A DNA stretch of 61,352 nt from Streptococcus mitis. Its GTDB lineage: Bacteria > Bacillota > Bacilli > Lactobacillales > Streptococcaceae. Below, piece after piece: positions 16,818-25,659 of the stretch. The notes under the pieces are model-generated. The model was not told the DNA's origin. It ran no database searches and was given only the letters and a program-made list of their open reading frames with translations. The stretch is from NCBI RefSeq assembly GCF_002096845.1, contig NZ_NCVK01000009.1, forward strand, positions 1-61,352. The letters run 5' to 3'. The translations under genes were made by a program, and so were the position numbers. Numbering within the stretch: the first letter of the stretch is position 1; each line of letters opens with the position of its first letter.

Positions 16818-16842
16818 AACCCACCTCCTCTAATTTTGTACT

Positions 16843-16870
16843 ATTGTATCAAAAGCTGACCGAGTGTCAA
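16843..16870 (-). promoter_or_regulatory. Promoter of the phosphorylase-trkH-cabP unit
   Basis: TTGACA (16865-16870) and TACAAT (16843-16848) on the minus strand are separated by 16 bp, about 25 bp upstream of the phosphorylase start. Confidence 0.75.
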
Positions 16871-16981
16871 GGAGGAAGTTGATAACTTGAGTCAATAAAC
16901 AAAGACGGGTAGCCTAACAATTGTAGCTTGGAAAGCTATAATTGCAAAATCACTCGTAAAATATGAATCTATAAGCGATAT

Positions 16982-17020
16982 AAAAAGGATAACATTTCTC
17001 TTAGAATGCTATCCTTTTTT
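16982..17020 (-). terminator. Terminator of the lipoprotein gene
   Basis: On the minus strand AAAAAGGATAgCATT pairs with AATGtTATCCTTTTT, immediately after the stop codon. The A and T runs make it usable from both sides. Confidence 0.8.
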
Positions 17021-17022
17021 GT

Positions 17023-18261
17023 TTATCCTCGTCCGCCAGGGGCTGGGCCACCGCCTTGAGGACCTCCATTCGGACCTCCGCCTCCAGGCATAGAATTGAC
17101 AATATCTGTTTGTTTTTCGCCGTTGATGTAGATATCCCCACCTGTGTAAGTCGCTGTTCCATCAAAATCAAACCCTGATTGTCCTATCAATTTAATGGTT
17201 CCACCGGTAACCGTGATATTCCCGTTTGAGTCAATTGGATCTGTGTCCCCTTGACCGACTTCTACAGTTAGATTACCCCCTGTCATAGTAAAGTAAATAT
17301 CACTTTGCTGGGCATTTTTATTAGCTGCATTCACCCCATCATCTGTCGAGTAGACATTGATATCACCACCATTGATCGTAATGCCTTTTCCTTCAATTCC
17401 TTCAGTCGCATTCTTGACTGTGTAAGTACCGCTATCAATCACTAGGTTGCCAGAAGCGTGAATACCGTCATCTCCTGCTGTGACTGTTATGGTATTGTTA
17501 GCCAAATACATATTTCCGACAGTCATATCGTCATCATTATCAACTTTAACACCATCTTCCTTGGCATCGATGGTCATGGTTGTACCAGTGATGTTGAGTT
17601 CATCATTGACATTAAAGGCATCGCCAACTGATGTGATGTTAAAAGTTCCACCTGTGATGTGAAGCGTATCATTTGCCTTGATAGCGTTGCTTTTCTTGCC
17701 ATCTACAGTAAGAGTACCTGAGCCATTGATGGTCAAATCAACCTTTGAAAAGAGAGCGGCATTTGCCTTTTCATCACTGTTAGAGCTTGAGTCAGAGAGA
17801 CTGTTGGTGGTTCCCTCTGCCAGAGTCAGGTAGACATGACCGGCGCTTGTAGCTGAGATAGCTGCATCTGTATTAGTCATGGTCGCACCTTTTAAGACTA
17901 GGTGAACATCTGCCGACTTATCTGCCTCTACCTTTATTTGCACTCCGTCAGACTGACCAGAAATGACATAGGTACCTGCTTTTGAGATGGTCACCGTTGA
18001 GCCAGAAACTGTCACACCGTCTCCAGAGACACTTGCAGATGAGCCCGACAATTCAATCTTTGAAGCTATGCTTTCATCATAAGATGTGTCGTAGTCCTTT
18101 TCTGTAAAGTAAGAAGATTGACTGTTTTTAGTTGAAGTTGCGATGGCAGTAGTATCTGCTGCTGCAGTCGTACTTGACTTGGTCGTTGATTGCCCGCAAG
18201 CTGTCATCAAGGTCAGAGCTGTTAAACTGGTTAAGATTAGGGTCCATTTTTTTGATTTCAT
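17023..18261 (-). CDS. Lipoprotein with beta-helix carbohydrate-binding-like domain (Cthe_2159/DUF4353 type)
   Basis: The protein has 412 residues. The lipoprotein signal ends in LTLMTAC-G, so Cys22 is lipidated and the protein sits outside the membrane. After a Ser/Thr-rich linker, residues about 75-390 form short repeated beta strands rich in Gly, Asp and Asn (for example ITGGTFNITSVGDAFNVND). These match the Cthe_2159 family of calcium- and polygalacturonate-binding beta-helix proteins. The C-terminus is a Gly/Pro tail (GGGGPNGGPQGGG). It is divergent from the VTC/DUF4956 pair, a combination seen together in other Firmicutes, so the three are probably functionally linked. The ligand is unknown. 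Confidence 0.75.
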   Translation of the reverse strand: MKSKKWTLILTSLTALTLMTACGQSTTKSSTTAAADTTAIATSTKNSQSSYFTEKDYDTSYDESIASKIELSGSSASVSGDGVTVSGSTVTISKAGTYVISGQSDGVQIKVEADKSADVHLVLKGATMTNTDAAISATSAGHVYLTLAEGTTNSLSDSSSNSDEKANAALFSKVDLTINGSGTLTVDGKKSNAIKANDTLHITGGTFNITSVGDAFNVNDELNITGTTMTIDAKEDGVKVDNDDDMTVGNMYLANNTITVTAGDDGIHASGNLVIDSGTYTVKNATEGIEGKGITINGGDINVYSTDDGVNAANKNAQQSDIYFTMTGGNLTVEVGQGDTDPIDSNGNITVTGGTIKLIGQSGFDFDGTATYTGGDIYINGEKQTDIVNSMPGGGGPNGGPQGGGPAPGGRG

Positions 18262-18487
18262 ACTTTTTTCCTCGCCTTCATTTAGCTTGACCTTAGTTTA
18301 CAGGGGAAGTCTGAAAAAAATCTAAACTTTTTCTGAAAGTTTTCTTAAGTTCAGTTTCAGTTAAGTTATCTTTAACTAAAGTTTTAGAAAAATTCCCTAG
18401 ACTAGTCACAAGCAAATTCAACTTGCCCACATATATCTTCTAAATAAGATAGTCTACTGAAACAGTTTGATAAAGGAAACAGGATTT
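18262..18487. promoter_or_regulatory. Divergent intergenic region with TTAAGTT/TCAGTT-like repeats
   Basis: This region lies between the lipoprotein start and the VTC start. The segment 18335-18385 contains short imperfect direct repeats (TTAAGTTCAG, TTTCAGTTAAG, TAACTAAAG) of the kind bound by OmpR-type regulators. No convincing paired promoter was assigned. Confidence 0.3.
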
Positions 18488-19264
18488 ATGAAACCAATTG
18501 AAACAAACTTTAAACGAATTGAAACCAAATATATCGTTGCCAAAACTTACTTGGCTAATTTAATAGAAGACTTAAAAACATACCTCGTCGAGGATGATTA
18601 TCCAACATCTACCATTTCTAATATCTACTTTGATACAGAGAAATTTGATATGATTCAGGATGATAGCCAAGGTACTAAGCGCAAAGAAAAGATTCGGATG
18701 CGAACCTATCTCAGTCAAGTCCAGCCTGATAGTCAGGTATTTTTAGAAATCAAATCTAAGGACAGAGCTGGTGTCGGACGAAAACATCGTCTCTTATCGA
18801 CTCCCCAGTCTATCACCCAGTTTATGACCAAGGGACAGCTGGATAGCAGCATCAAGGACCAAATGATGATTGAAAAAATCCAGCAACTCCAAGAGGAATA
18901 TCAGCAAGCCATCATCCCTCGTATGTATATCTACTACGACCGCTTTTCTCTCAAGGAAAAGAAAGAAATTAGCGGATTTCCCTACAATAAAATTCGTGTC
19001 ACCATTGACCAAAATCTAACCTATCGTGATAATAATGTCAGTTTATTTTCAGGAAAGGACGGTTTCCCTCTACTAAACGAGGACATTGTCGTCATGGAAA
19101 TCAAAGCACCAGGTAGAAAACCCCAATGGCTACAAGATATTCTCGACCAATATGGACTGGTAGAGCAGAAATTTTCAAAATACAGCTGCGCCTACCACAA
19201 GTCTCAAGGGCTGGACTATAGCCCACGACCAAGCACAGAAAGTGTAGGTACTGCTTATGTCTAA
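18488..19264 (+). CDS. VTC-domain protein (polyphosphate polymerase-like)
   Basis: The protein has 258 residues from the ATG at 18488, preceded by CAGGA. A TTG seven codons upstream is less likely. The VTC tunnel-domain signature residues appear in order: RIETKYIV, IYFDTEKFDMI, KIRMRTY, FLEIKSKDRAGVGRKHR, RMYIYYDRFS, IRVTIDQNL, MEIKAP and the KFSKY end. In yeast this fold makes polyphosphate from ATP. In bacteria its substrate is usually untested. It overlaps the DUF4956 membrane gene by 8 bp and is certainly co-translated with it. Confidence 0.85.
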   Translation: MKPIETNFKRIETKYIVAKTYLANLIEDLKTYLVEDDYPTSTISNIYFDTEKFDMIQDDSQGTKRKEKIRMRTYLSQVQPDSQVFLEIKSKDRAGVGRKHRLLSTPQSITQFMTKGQLDSSIKDQMMIEKIQQLQEEYQQAIIPRMYIYYDRFSLKEKKEISGFPYNKIRVTIDQNLTYRDNNVSLFSGKDGFPLLNEDIVVMEIKAPGRKPQWLQDILDQYGLVEQKFSKYSCAYHKSQGLDYSPRPSTESVGTAYV

Positions 19265-19940
19265 TCTATTCAACTCTATTTTCAACAGTACAACTGCTAC
19301 TGCCAATCCTATCCAGCTCTTTCTGGCTCTCTTGGTCAGCCTAATCTTAGGTTTGGCGCTGACCTGGGCTTACAAACACCGTACCCTCTATACACGGGAA
19401 TTTGCTGTTAGTTTGACCCTACTCCCCTGCTTGATGACCTTGGTCATCTTTCTGGTAAATGGCAGCCTAGGAACCTCTATCGCCGTTGCAGGAACCTTTA
19501 GCCTCATTCGTTTCCGTTCAGCTACCAGTGGCTCACGGGAACTAATTGCTATCTTCCTTGCCATGATTATCGGACTGGCAGCAGGGACAGGCTACCTAGC
19601 TTTAGCGATTCTCTCCACCGTCTTTATCTTAGCAGTATGGCTTCTTTTGGAAAAACAACAAAGCAAGAGCAATCACCAACGTCGCAGACTATTAACCATC
19701 ACAATTGCCAACCAAGAAGAAAAACTCCAAACTATCCAAGCTGGGCTGGCACAATTCTGTACTGAGTTAGACCTCATTTCGATTGATACCAACAATGATG
19801 GACAACAAGTCACCACTGTCTATGAAGTGGATTTCAAAGCTCAAATCGATGACTTCCAAATCATCAATTATCTCACTAAAGAACAGGATACTTACCAGGT
19901 TTCCCTGACCAAAAATGCCAAGAAAAGAAAGAATTTGTAG
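19257..19940 (+). CDS. DUF4956 membrane protein
   Basis: The protein has 227 residues. Four hydrophobic segments in the first ~135 residues include the family hallmark VAGTFSLIRFRSATSGSREL between membrane helices. A soluble C-terminal domain of about 90 residues follows (TITIANQEEKLQTIQ onwards). DUF4956 proteins are the regular partner of VTC-domain proteins and may form the channel or membrane platform for the polymer product. It is the second gene of the pair and is followed by a bidirectional terminator. Biochemical role unknown. Confidence 0.85.
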   Translation: MSNLFNSIFNSTTATANPIQLFLALLVSLILGLALTWAYKHRTLYTREFAVSLTLLPCLMTLVIFLVNGSLGTSIAVAGTFSLIRFRSATSGSRELIAIFLAMIIGLAAGTGYLALAILSTVFILAVWLLLEKQQSKSNHQRRRLLTITIANQEEKLQTIQAGLAQFCTELDLISIDTNNDGQQVTTVYEVDFKAQIDDFQIINYLTKEQDTYQVSLTKNAKKRKNL

Positions 19941-19969
19941 AACTTCTAGCGTAAAACCTGATTTATGAT

Positions 19970-20019
19970 AAAAGGCATCATATCAACGTTTTTTTAAACA
20001 CTTGATAGGATGCCTTTTT
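19970..20019. terminator. Bidirectional terminator between DUF4956 gene and acetyltransferase
   Basis: AAAGGCATCatatcaa pairs with cttgataGGATGCCTTT and has A/T runs on both sides, serving the convergent genes. Confidence 0.8.
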
Positions 20020-20049
20020 CTAATTTTAGTGACTTTTCGCCCAATCGCT

Positions 20050-20608
20050 TTATTTAACAGGTATTTCCTTAATCACGCGCGCGGGATTGCCAGCTAGAAC
20101 AACATTGTCTCCAAAGGACTTGGTAATTACGGCCCCTGCTCCTGCCACTACGTTATTGCCCAGTGTCACTCCAGGAAGGACAATGACACCACCTCCAGCC
20201 CAGAAATTGTCACCGATGGTGATGGGCTTGCCATATTCGACCCCTGAATTGCGTTCCTGCGGATCTAGTGGATGTAGGGGAGTCAAGAACTGACAGTTGG
20301 GTCCAATCATAGCATTGTCCCCGATACGAATAGGGCAAACATCCAGCATGGTCAAGTTCCAATTAGAATAAAAATTTTCCCCTAGATAGATATTGACTCC
20401 ATAATCGACCACCAGACGTGGATTGACACAGAGATTTTTCCCAGTCGAACCAAACCAAGTCTTGATAATCTCCGCCCCCTTTAAGGGATCTTCTTCCTTA
20501 TTTAAAAGCAGACTGTTTTTGGCGAGAAACCTGAGCCAAATCCCGCAACTCGGGGGCAAAGGGATGATAGGGTTCTCCTGCAATCATTTTCTGGTATTCA
20601 CTGGTCAT
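20050..20608 (-). pseudogene. Maltose/galactoside O-acetyltransferase, frameshifted
   Basis: The ATG at 20608 opens MTSEYQKMIAGEPYHPFAPEL, the normal N-terminus of the Maa/LacA family, but meets TAA at 20498-20500 after 36 codons. The rest of the protein (NKEEDPLKGAEIIKTWFG onward) continues in another frame to 20050. One extra A in the run around 20498-20506 explains the break. The downstream part is otherwise intact, with left-handed beta-helix hexapeptides and the PLHP active-site His loop (acetyl-CoA transfer to sugar hydroxyls). The largest open frame starts at 20583 in the second frame and would give a protein with a foreign N-terminus. Loss of function is likely unless the indel is a sequencing error. 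Confidence 0.8.
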
Positions 20609-20726
20609 TTTAATACCTCACACTTACTTTGAGCTCATCATATCAAAAGGGCTTTGAAAGGTCAAGAATAGCCTTTGTCAAAATTCTCATACTCTTTGTA
20701 TTTATAGGAACCTAATCCGTATTTTC

Positions 20727-21380
20727 ATGATTAATAGTAAAAAACTGTTCAGAATGGACTTACTTATGAATTCTATCTATGGTGACTACGAATCCTATTT
20801 ACCGACTATCTTGCAAACCTTTATTCAAGACATAGAAAAGGCCGCAACCAATTACAAAAAGGAAACCAACCTCAAACTATATGAGCATTTGCATGCGCGC
20901 ATCAAAACAGAAAAAAGTATGCGTGAAAAATGCCAACGCAAAGGCCTTCCTCAGACAAGTCAATCTGCGCTTAAAGAAATACGAGACGCTATTGGCGTTC
21001 GAATTATCACAGGCTTTACAGATGATATCTACCGCATAGTAGAGTATATTCGCCAGATGCCAAGCATCCATATTTTCAAAGAAAAAGACTATATCCGTCA
21101 GGTCAAACCCAACGGCTATCGTTCTTACCATCTGATTCTCGAGGTGACTACCCCCTACCCAGACTGTCTGGGAAATGCCCCAGGAAGCTACTTTATTGAG
21201 ATCCAACTGCGAACAATTGCTATGGACTCTTGGGCTAGCCTCGAACACCAGATGAAATACAAGAAAAACATCCAAAATCCTGAGAGAATCACGCGCGAGC
21301 TCAAACGTTGTGCCGATGAGCTTGCTTCTTGCGACTTGACCATGCAGACCATCCGTGATTTGATTCAGCGCTCTGATTAA
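20727..21380 (+). CDS. relP: Small alarmone (p)ppGpp synthetase, RelP-like
   Basis: The protein has 217 residues and a single RelA/SpoT synthetase domain without hydrolase or regulatory domains. Motifs: HLHARIKTEKSMREKC (pyrophosphate-donor binding), ALKEIRDAIGVRIITGF (catalytic Asp), KDYIRQVKPNGYRSYH (G-loop Tyr) and the Glu-x-Gln of FIEIQLRTIAMDSWASLEHQM. It transfers pyrophosphate from ATP to GTP or GDP. The genes that follow, a response regulator and a kinase, match the relPRS operon of S. mutans, hence RelP rather than RelQ. The start codon is uncertain (ATGs at 20727, 20754 and 20766; no strong site). Confidence 0.82.
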   Translation: MINSKKLFRMDLLMNSIYGDYESYLPTILQTFIQDIEKAATNYKKETNLKLYEHLHARIKTEKSMREKCQRKGLPQTSQSALKEIRDAIGVRIITGFTDDIYRIVEYIRQMPSIHIFKEKDYIRQVKPNGYRSYHLILEVTTPYPDCLGNAPGSYFIEIQLRTIAMDSWASLEHQMKYKKNIQNPERITRELKRCADELASCDLTMQTIRDLIQRSD

Positions 21381-21395
21381 GACTAAGGAGAACCT

Positions 21396-22070
21396 ATGAA
21401 AATCCTACTTGCCGAAGATGAAACCCAACTTAACCGTGTTATCACCGTTGCGTTAGAACGAGAAGGCTATAGCGTTGATTCTGTTTTTAATGGAAAAGAT
21501 GCCGTCGAAAAAGCTACAACTAACCACTATCACCTCATGATTTTTGACATCATGATGCCAATCAAAACTGGAATCGAAGCTCTCAAAGAAATTCGCCAGT
21601 TGGGTAATACGACCCACGTTATCATGCTGACAGCCATGGCGGAAGTAGATGACCGTGTAACCGGACTCGATGCAGGTGCCGACGACTACTTGACCAAACC
21701 TTTTTCACTTAAGGAACTATTGGCTAAGCTCCGATCTACTGCCCGCCGTCTGGAGGACTATACCCCAGATACGGTCCAATTAGGAAATACTCGCTTGGAT
21801 ATTGACGAACAAGAACTATCTGCTACAAACAGCATTCGTTTAGGGAAAAAGGAGACTCAACTCTTGACCCTCCTCATCCAGCATGCTAACCAAGCCCTCA
21901 GTTGTCAACAACTACTAGAGAAAGTCTGGCCAGATGAGCTGGAAGAAAGTAATCACGAGCTTGTTTTTCTCTATATTTCCTACCTACGCCAAAAACTCCA
22001 AAGTGTCCAGTCTAGCTTACAAATACTTGGGGCAGCAGAAGGTCCCTTCCAATTGACAGGAGGTGACTAG
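21396..22070 (+). CDS. relR: OmpR-family response regulator (RelR-like)
   Basis: The protein has 224 residues, starting behind AAGGAG 15 bp after the synthetase. The receiver domain carries acidic ED at 7-8, phosphoacceptor Asp51 (IFDIMMPIKTG) and Lys in LTKPFSLKEL. A C-terminal winged helix covers about 128-220. Its stop TAG is followed at once by the kinase ATG. In S. mutans the RelRS pair controls relP expression and links it to oxidative stress. Here the cognate kinase is frameshifted, so this regulator may be unphosphorylated or served by another donor. Confidence 0.85.
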   Translation: MKILLAEDETQLNRVITVALEREGYSVDSVFNGKDAVEKATTNHYHLMIFDIMMPIKTGIEALKEIRQLGNTTHVIMLTAMAEVDDRVTGLDAGADDYLTKPFSLKELLAKLRSTARRLEDYTPDTVQLGNTRLDIDEQELSATNSIRLGKKETQLLTLLIQHANQALSCQQLLEKVWPDELEESNHELVFLYISYLRQKLQSVQSSLQILGAAEGPFQLTGGD

Positions 22071-23299
22071 ATGTTTCGAAAACTTCGTATCAAATTTATC
22101 GCAACGGCCACTCTTGCCATCACTCTGATTCTAACCTTCTTTCTAGTTTTGATAAATAGTATCGTCTACACTCAGACTGAGAACAACATTCACACTGTTC
22201 TCTCTATCTTAACCAAGAATGAGGGGGAACTCCCTATTACTGATGAAATCAAAGAAAGTCTGACTGAGAAAAATATCCAGGAAGGAATCGTCTATAATTT
22301 CCAATACTTCTCTGTCAGAGAAAAGGAAGATGACTACGCCATCTCTCTCACAAATGTTCAATCCTTGACTGAGGATGAGGTCAAAAGTTTCCTCCCCAAT
22401 GTCCTCAAAAAGCAGGAAACTTATGGCACCATTACTCATAAGGGGCGTTATTTTACCTACCAAGTGAGCCAATCTACGACTGGGAAACTACTGGTCTTCT
22501 TTGAAACGACTTACTATATCCGGGAACGCGGTACCCTACTTCAAGTCTCTATCTGGTTGGCCTTGGCTAGCTTACTCCTCCTCATACTACTCTTCACCTT
22601 GATTTCAGGGATTGTCATTCGCCCTTTTATAAAAAACTATGAAAAGCAACGGATGTTTATCACCAATGCAGGACACGAACTCAAAACGCCTCTAGCTATT
22701 AGGCCAATACCGAACTACAGGAGTTAATAGAGGGTGAGACTGAGTGGAGTATCAGCACTAAGGAACAGATAGAGCGTCTTAACCATCTGATTGGAAAACT
22801 AATCCGCCTTGCTCGACTCGAGGAACAAGAGGATATCAAACTAGCTCCTCAAAATATCTCCTTCATCGCTGAAAAGGTTGCCTCAGATTTTGCTCCTCTC
22901 TTTACCAAAGAGGATAAAAAATTTGAAAGTTCTATTGAAGCAGACGTTGTAGAAAAAGTAGCCCAAGAGGAATTTTATGAGCTTCTTAGCATTCTTCTTG
23001 ACAATGCCCGCAAATACTGTGACCCCGCTGGAACGATTCGCTTGACTCTTCAACGAAAAAATTATCTACTACAAAAACACACTTGTATCACTATTTCTAA
23101 TGATTATAAGGATGGGCAAGCAGCTGATATTAAACGTTTCTTTGATCGCTTTTATCGTGCGGAGACCTCTCACAACAACCAAACTATAGCTGGCCATGGA
23201 ATAGGCCTCTCCATGGCTCAGCACCTCGTCAGCTTGTTTAGAGGAAAAATCTTTGTCAGCTACAAAAAACAGGTGATTACCTTTACAGTTTGGCTATAA
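22071..23299 (+). pseudogene. relS: RelS-like sensor histidine kinase, frameshifted after the H-box
   Basis: Frame 1 runs 22071-22727 and encodes an N-terminal helix (about 11-31), an extracellular sensor of about 130 residues, a second helix (about 160-185) and the H-box FITNAGHELKTPLAI. It then ends in unrelated residues. From 22703 another frame continues the family pattern (ANTELQELIEGETEW, then LLDNARKY, RFYRAETS, GHGIGLSMAQ) to the TAA at 23297. One base is missing after AG at 22701-22702. The product would keep the phosphoacceptor His but lose dimerisation helix 2 and the ATPase domain. It is the last gene of the relPRS-like operon. Confidence 0.85.
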
Positions 23300-23324
23300 T
23301 GGTTTCACTCTTTATTATTCCATA

Positions 23325-23377
23325 AAAAGCGAACAAGTCTGTATTCTAAGAACAGAATACAAGCTTGTTCGCCTTTT
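23325..23377. terminator. Bidirectional terminator between relS-like gene and VOC gene
   Basis: A long imperfect stem pairs GCGAACAAG..TGTATTCT with AGAATACAAGCTTGTTCGC around an AAGAAC loop, with A-run and T-run on either side. Confidence 0.85.
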
Positions 23378-23413
23378 CTATATCTCTAAAATAAATGATT
23401 TGTTTTCCTCGTC

Positions 23414-24268
23414 TCATCGTGCTAAACGAATACGGGTCACAATTCCGTCTGGGTCTGTGATTTCCAACTGGCTCGATGTCAACCACTTGATTGGTACATC
23501 AACTTCTTGTGCTCGCTGGGCAATCGTTAACAGTTCTTCTTTATGTGCGACTTCAATGACATAGTAGGCTAAGCCTGGCAAACCTGCCTTACGCGGAGCT
23601 AAGCCTTTTCCTCCCCATTCATTGACTGCTAAGTGATGGTGGTAGTCCCCAGCTGCAATCCAACTAGCGCTCGGCAAACTGAATTTATCCTCTAGTCCTA
23701 ACACCTTTTGATAAAACTGGCTGGACTTTCGACTATCCTTGACGGAAAGATGGATATGCCCCATTCTCGTACCTTCTGCTAGGACAAAGGGCTCTACTCT
23801 TTCCCCCAACTCATAGATATCCTGCGCCGCAAGGACCTCAGTGACCCCTATAATACGCCCATCTTCTCGAATATCCCATGTGGAAACGGGTTTATCTCGA
23901 TAGAGTTCAATGCCATTCCCCTCCAAATCTTCCAAGTAAAGGGCCTCACTGTAACCATGGTCTGCACCACCGACAAGAGGAATCTGTAAATCTGTCAGAT
24001 GTTTCAAGACATCAGCCAAAGCCTTGCGTGTCGGCAAGAGAATAGCCAGATGGTAAAGGCCATAATGTTCCCTTACTTCTCCACTCTCTTGAGCTTGAAT
24101 CAGCTGTACCAAGGCTTTTCCACCCAGTCCTAGAATGGACTCTGTCTCAGTTTGAGATAGGATTTCTAAACCAATGATTTGCTGATAAAAGGCTGTTTGG
24201 CTTGCCAAATCCTTTACATTTAAAACTGCCTCTGCCAAATAAATGTGGCTCTTGTATTCATAGGTCAT
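23414..24268 (-). CDS. Two-domain VOC (glyoxalase/extradiol dioxygenase fold) protein
   Basis: The protein has 284 residues and two VOC modules, about 8-125 and 165-280, resembling catechol-2,3-dioxygenases of the CatE type. Metal-ligand candidates are His in GLYHLAILLP, Glu in GIELYRD and His in GHIHLSVKD. Such enzymes open catechol or quinone-type rings or detoxify electrophiles. The substrate here is not known. It is monocistronic. A strong promoter is followed directly by a perfect 7-bp inverted repeat, so repression by a dedicated regulator is likely. Confidence 0.8.
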   Translation of the reverse strand: MTYEYKSHIYLAEAVLNVKDLASQTAFYQQIIGLEILSQTETESILGLGGKALVQLIQAQESGEVREHYGLYHLAILLPTRKALADVLKHLTDLQIPLVGGADHGYSEALYLEDLEGNGIELYRDKPVSTWDIREDGRIIGVTEVLAAQDIYELGERVEPFVLAEGTRMGHIHLSVKDSRKSSQFYQKVLGLEDKFSLPSASWIAAGDYHHHLAVNEWGGKGLAPRKAGLPGLAYYVIEVAHKEELLTIAQRAQEVDVPIKWLTSSQLEITDPDGIVTRIRLAR

Positions 24269-24285
24269 AAATAGTCCTCTTTTCT

Positions 24286-24337
24286 GTTGTAATATTTTTT
24301 GTTACAACTATTATATCATTCCCATCAAGAAAGTCAA
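24286..24337 (-). promoter_or_regulatory. Promoter with adjacent operator for the VOC gene
   Basis: On the minus strand TTGACT (24332-24337) and TATAAT (24310-24315) have 16-bp spacing. Directly downstream, GTTGTAA-N9-TTACAAC (24286-24308) forms a perfect dyad over the expected transcription start. A MarR-type repressor is the likely reader, which is inference. Confidence 0.65.
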
Positions 24338-24366
24338 GTCAGACAACTTGAATCCTCTATTCTAAC

Positions 24367-24400
24367 AAAAAGAGGTCAATGTTCGCCATCAACCTCTTTC
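24367..24400 (-). terminator. Terminator of the choline-binding protein gene
   Basis: On the minus strand AAAGAGGT pairs with ACCTCTTT across a 15-nt loop and ends in TTTTTG. Confidence 0.7.
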
Positions 24401-24462
24401 TTATCATTCATTCTTTTTGTTAAGTAAAATGACTACTTTACCTATGACTTGCTATTTTCAAC

Positions 24463-25659
24463 CTAGTTTACCCACTCACCATTACCATTTACACGGTAAC
24501 CATCTGGTGTTGTTGTGCTGACTGCTAAAGCCCCTGAACCATATGCATAGTACCAGTACTTGCCTACTTTAAACCAACCTGTCTTCATGACACCTGATTG
24601 ATCCAGATAATACCAAGTACCATTTTCCTTGTACCAACCTGTCTTCATAGCTCCTGAGCCATCGAAATAGAACCATCTGCTACCATCTGTTCCCCAGCCT
24701 GTAAACATCGCGCCAGAACTATCAAGGAAATACCATGCTCCATCAACTTCTACAAATCCAGTCTGCATGACACCTAAATCATTCAAGTAGTACCATTTAC
24801 CACCTGTTTTTACCCAGCCTGTCTTCACATCACCAGACTCATAAAAATACCATTTTCCATTAGACTTCACCCAACCAGACTGACTAGATGTAGATGTTCT
24901 AAAATCTTTCAGCGGTTTTTCTACAACCGTAGCTTTACTTTTAACTGTTGAAAGGTTTGATGCAGTCACCTCTGTATACTGAATAGCAGAACCATATCCA
25001 CCAGCCAATTCCTCTGAAGAAGCATCATCACCTAAAGCTAGAGAAATCGTTGCTACTTTCTGAGAACTAGCTGCATTTCTAAAGGCCGCGAGCCCCACAT
25101 AGGTAAATTTAGAATTGATCAGAACCTCATAATAACCTGTAAATTCTTTAGATGTTCCACCCTTCTTTTTCGCTACATAATTCGCCTTCTCAGCATGCCA
25201 GTTTTCAATTGCTTTTAGAAAACCTTCATAGTTCACATCTAAAGCTTCTCCTCTTATACTATTACTAGATGGAAAAGCAGTCCAGATTTCTTTCGTAGAA
25301 AGACGCTCAGGTTTCAGAGTTACTGACACCTCAGTAGCGCGTACAAATGCAGTTTTCTCAAGATCAGTAGACCATTTGATAGGGACATACTTATCTACCA
25401 AACCTTCATCAGCTGCTTCCTTACGAATCTTATTAATCGCATCCAAAATAGCTTGTTTATCTGGGGTTAAAAATTCTCCCTTAATTCCAACTAAAACGTT
25501 GCCACTAGAAGGAGTTAACACTTCTGAACTCAAAACATTTTCATTTCTACCATCAGCAGATTGTGTTGCCACCAATCTGTCATTAGCAAAAACATCATTT
25601 GTCAAAACTGCTCCTGCCAAGGTCAAAGCCAAGGCGCTAGCAAATACAATTTTCTTCAT
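24463..25659 (-). CDS. Choline-binding protein with CAP/SCP-like N-terminal domain
   Basis: The protein has 398 residues. A signal peptide (about 1-25) ends near VFA-ND. Residues about 68-235 resemble a CAP/SCP domain: AILDAINKIRKEA, then IKWSTDLEKTAFVRATEVS, and WHAEKANYV. After a short linker, six 20-residue choline-binding repeats (GWVKSNGKWYFYESG type) tether it to phosphocholine on teichoic acids. The C-terminus is PDGYRVNGNGEWVN. The locus corresponds to the place of a choline-binding protein (CbpI) in pneumococcus, but a one-to-one match was not confirmed, so no symbol is given. The function of the CAP domain is unknown; adhesion or peptidoglycan-related roles are possible. Confidence 0.85.
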   Translation of the reverse strand: MKKIVFASALALTLAGAVLTNDVFANDRLVATQSADGRNENVLSSEVLTPSSGNVLVGIKGEFLTPDKQAILDAINKIRKEAADEGLVDKYVPIKWSTDLEKTAFVRATEVSVTLKPERLSTKEIWTAFPSSNSIRGEALDVNYEGFLKAIENWHAEKANYVAKKKGGTSKEFTGYYEVLINSKFTYVGLAAFRNAASSQKVATISLALGDDASSEELAGGYGSAIQYTEVTASNLSTVKSKATVVEKPLKDFRTSTSSQSGWVKSNGKWYFYESGDVKTGWVKTGGKWYYLNDLGVMQTGFVEVDGAWYFLDSSGAMFTGWGTDGSRWFYFDGSGAMKTGWYKENGTWYYLDQSGVMKTGWFKVGKYWYYAYGSGALAVSTTTPDGYRVNGNGEWVN

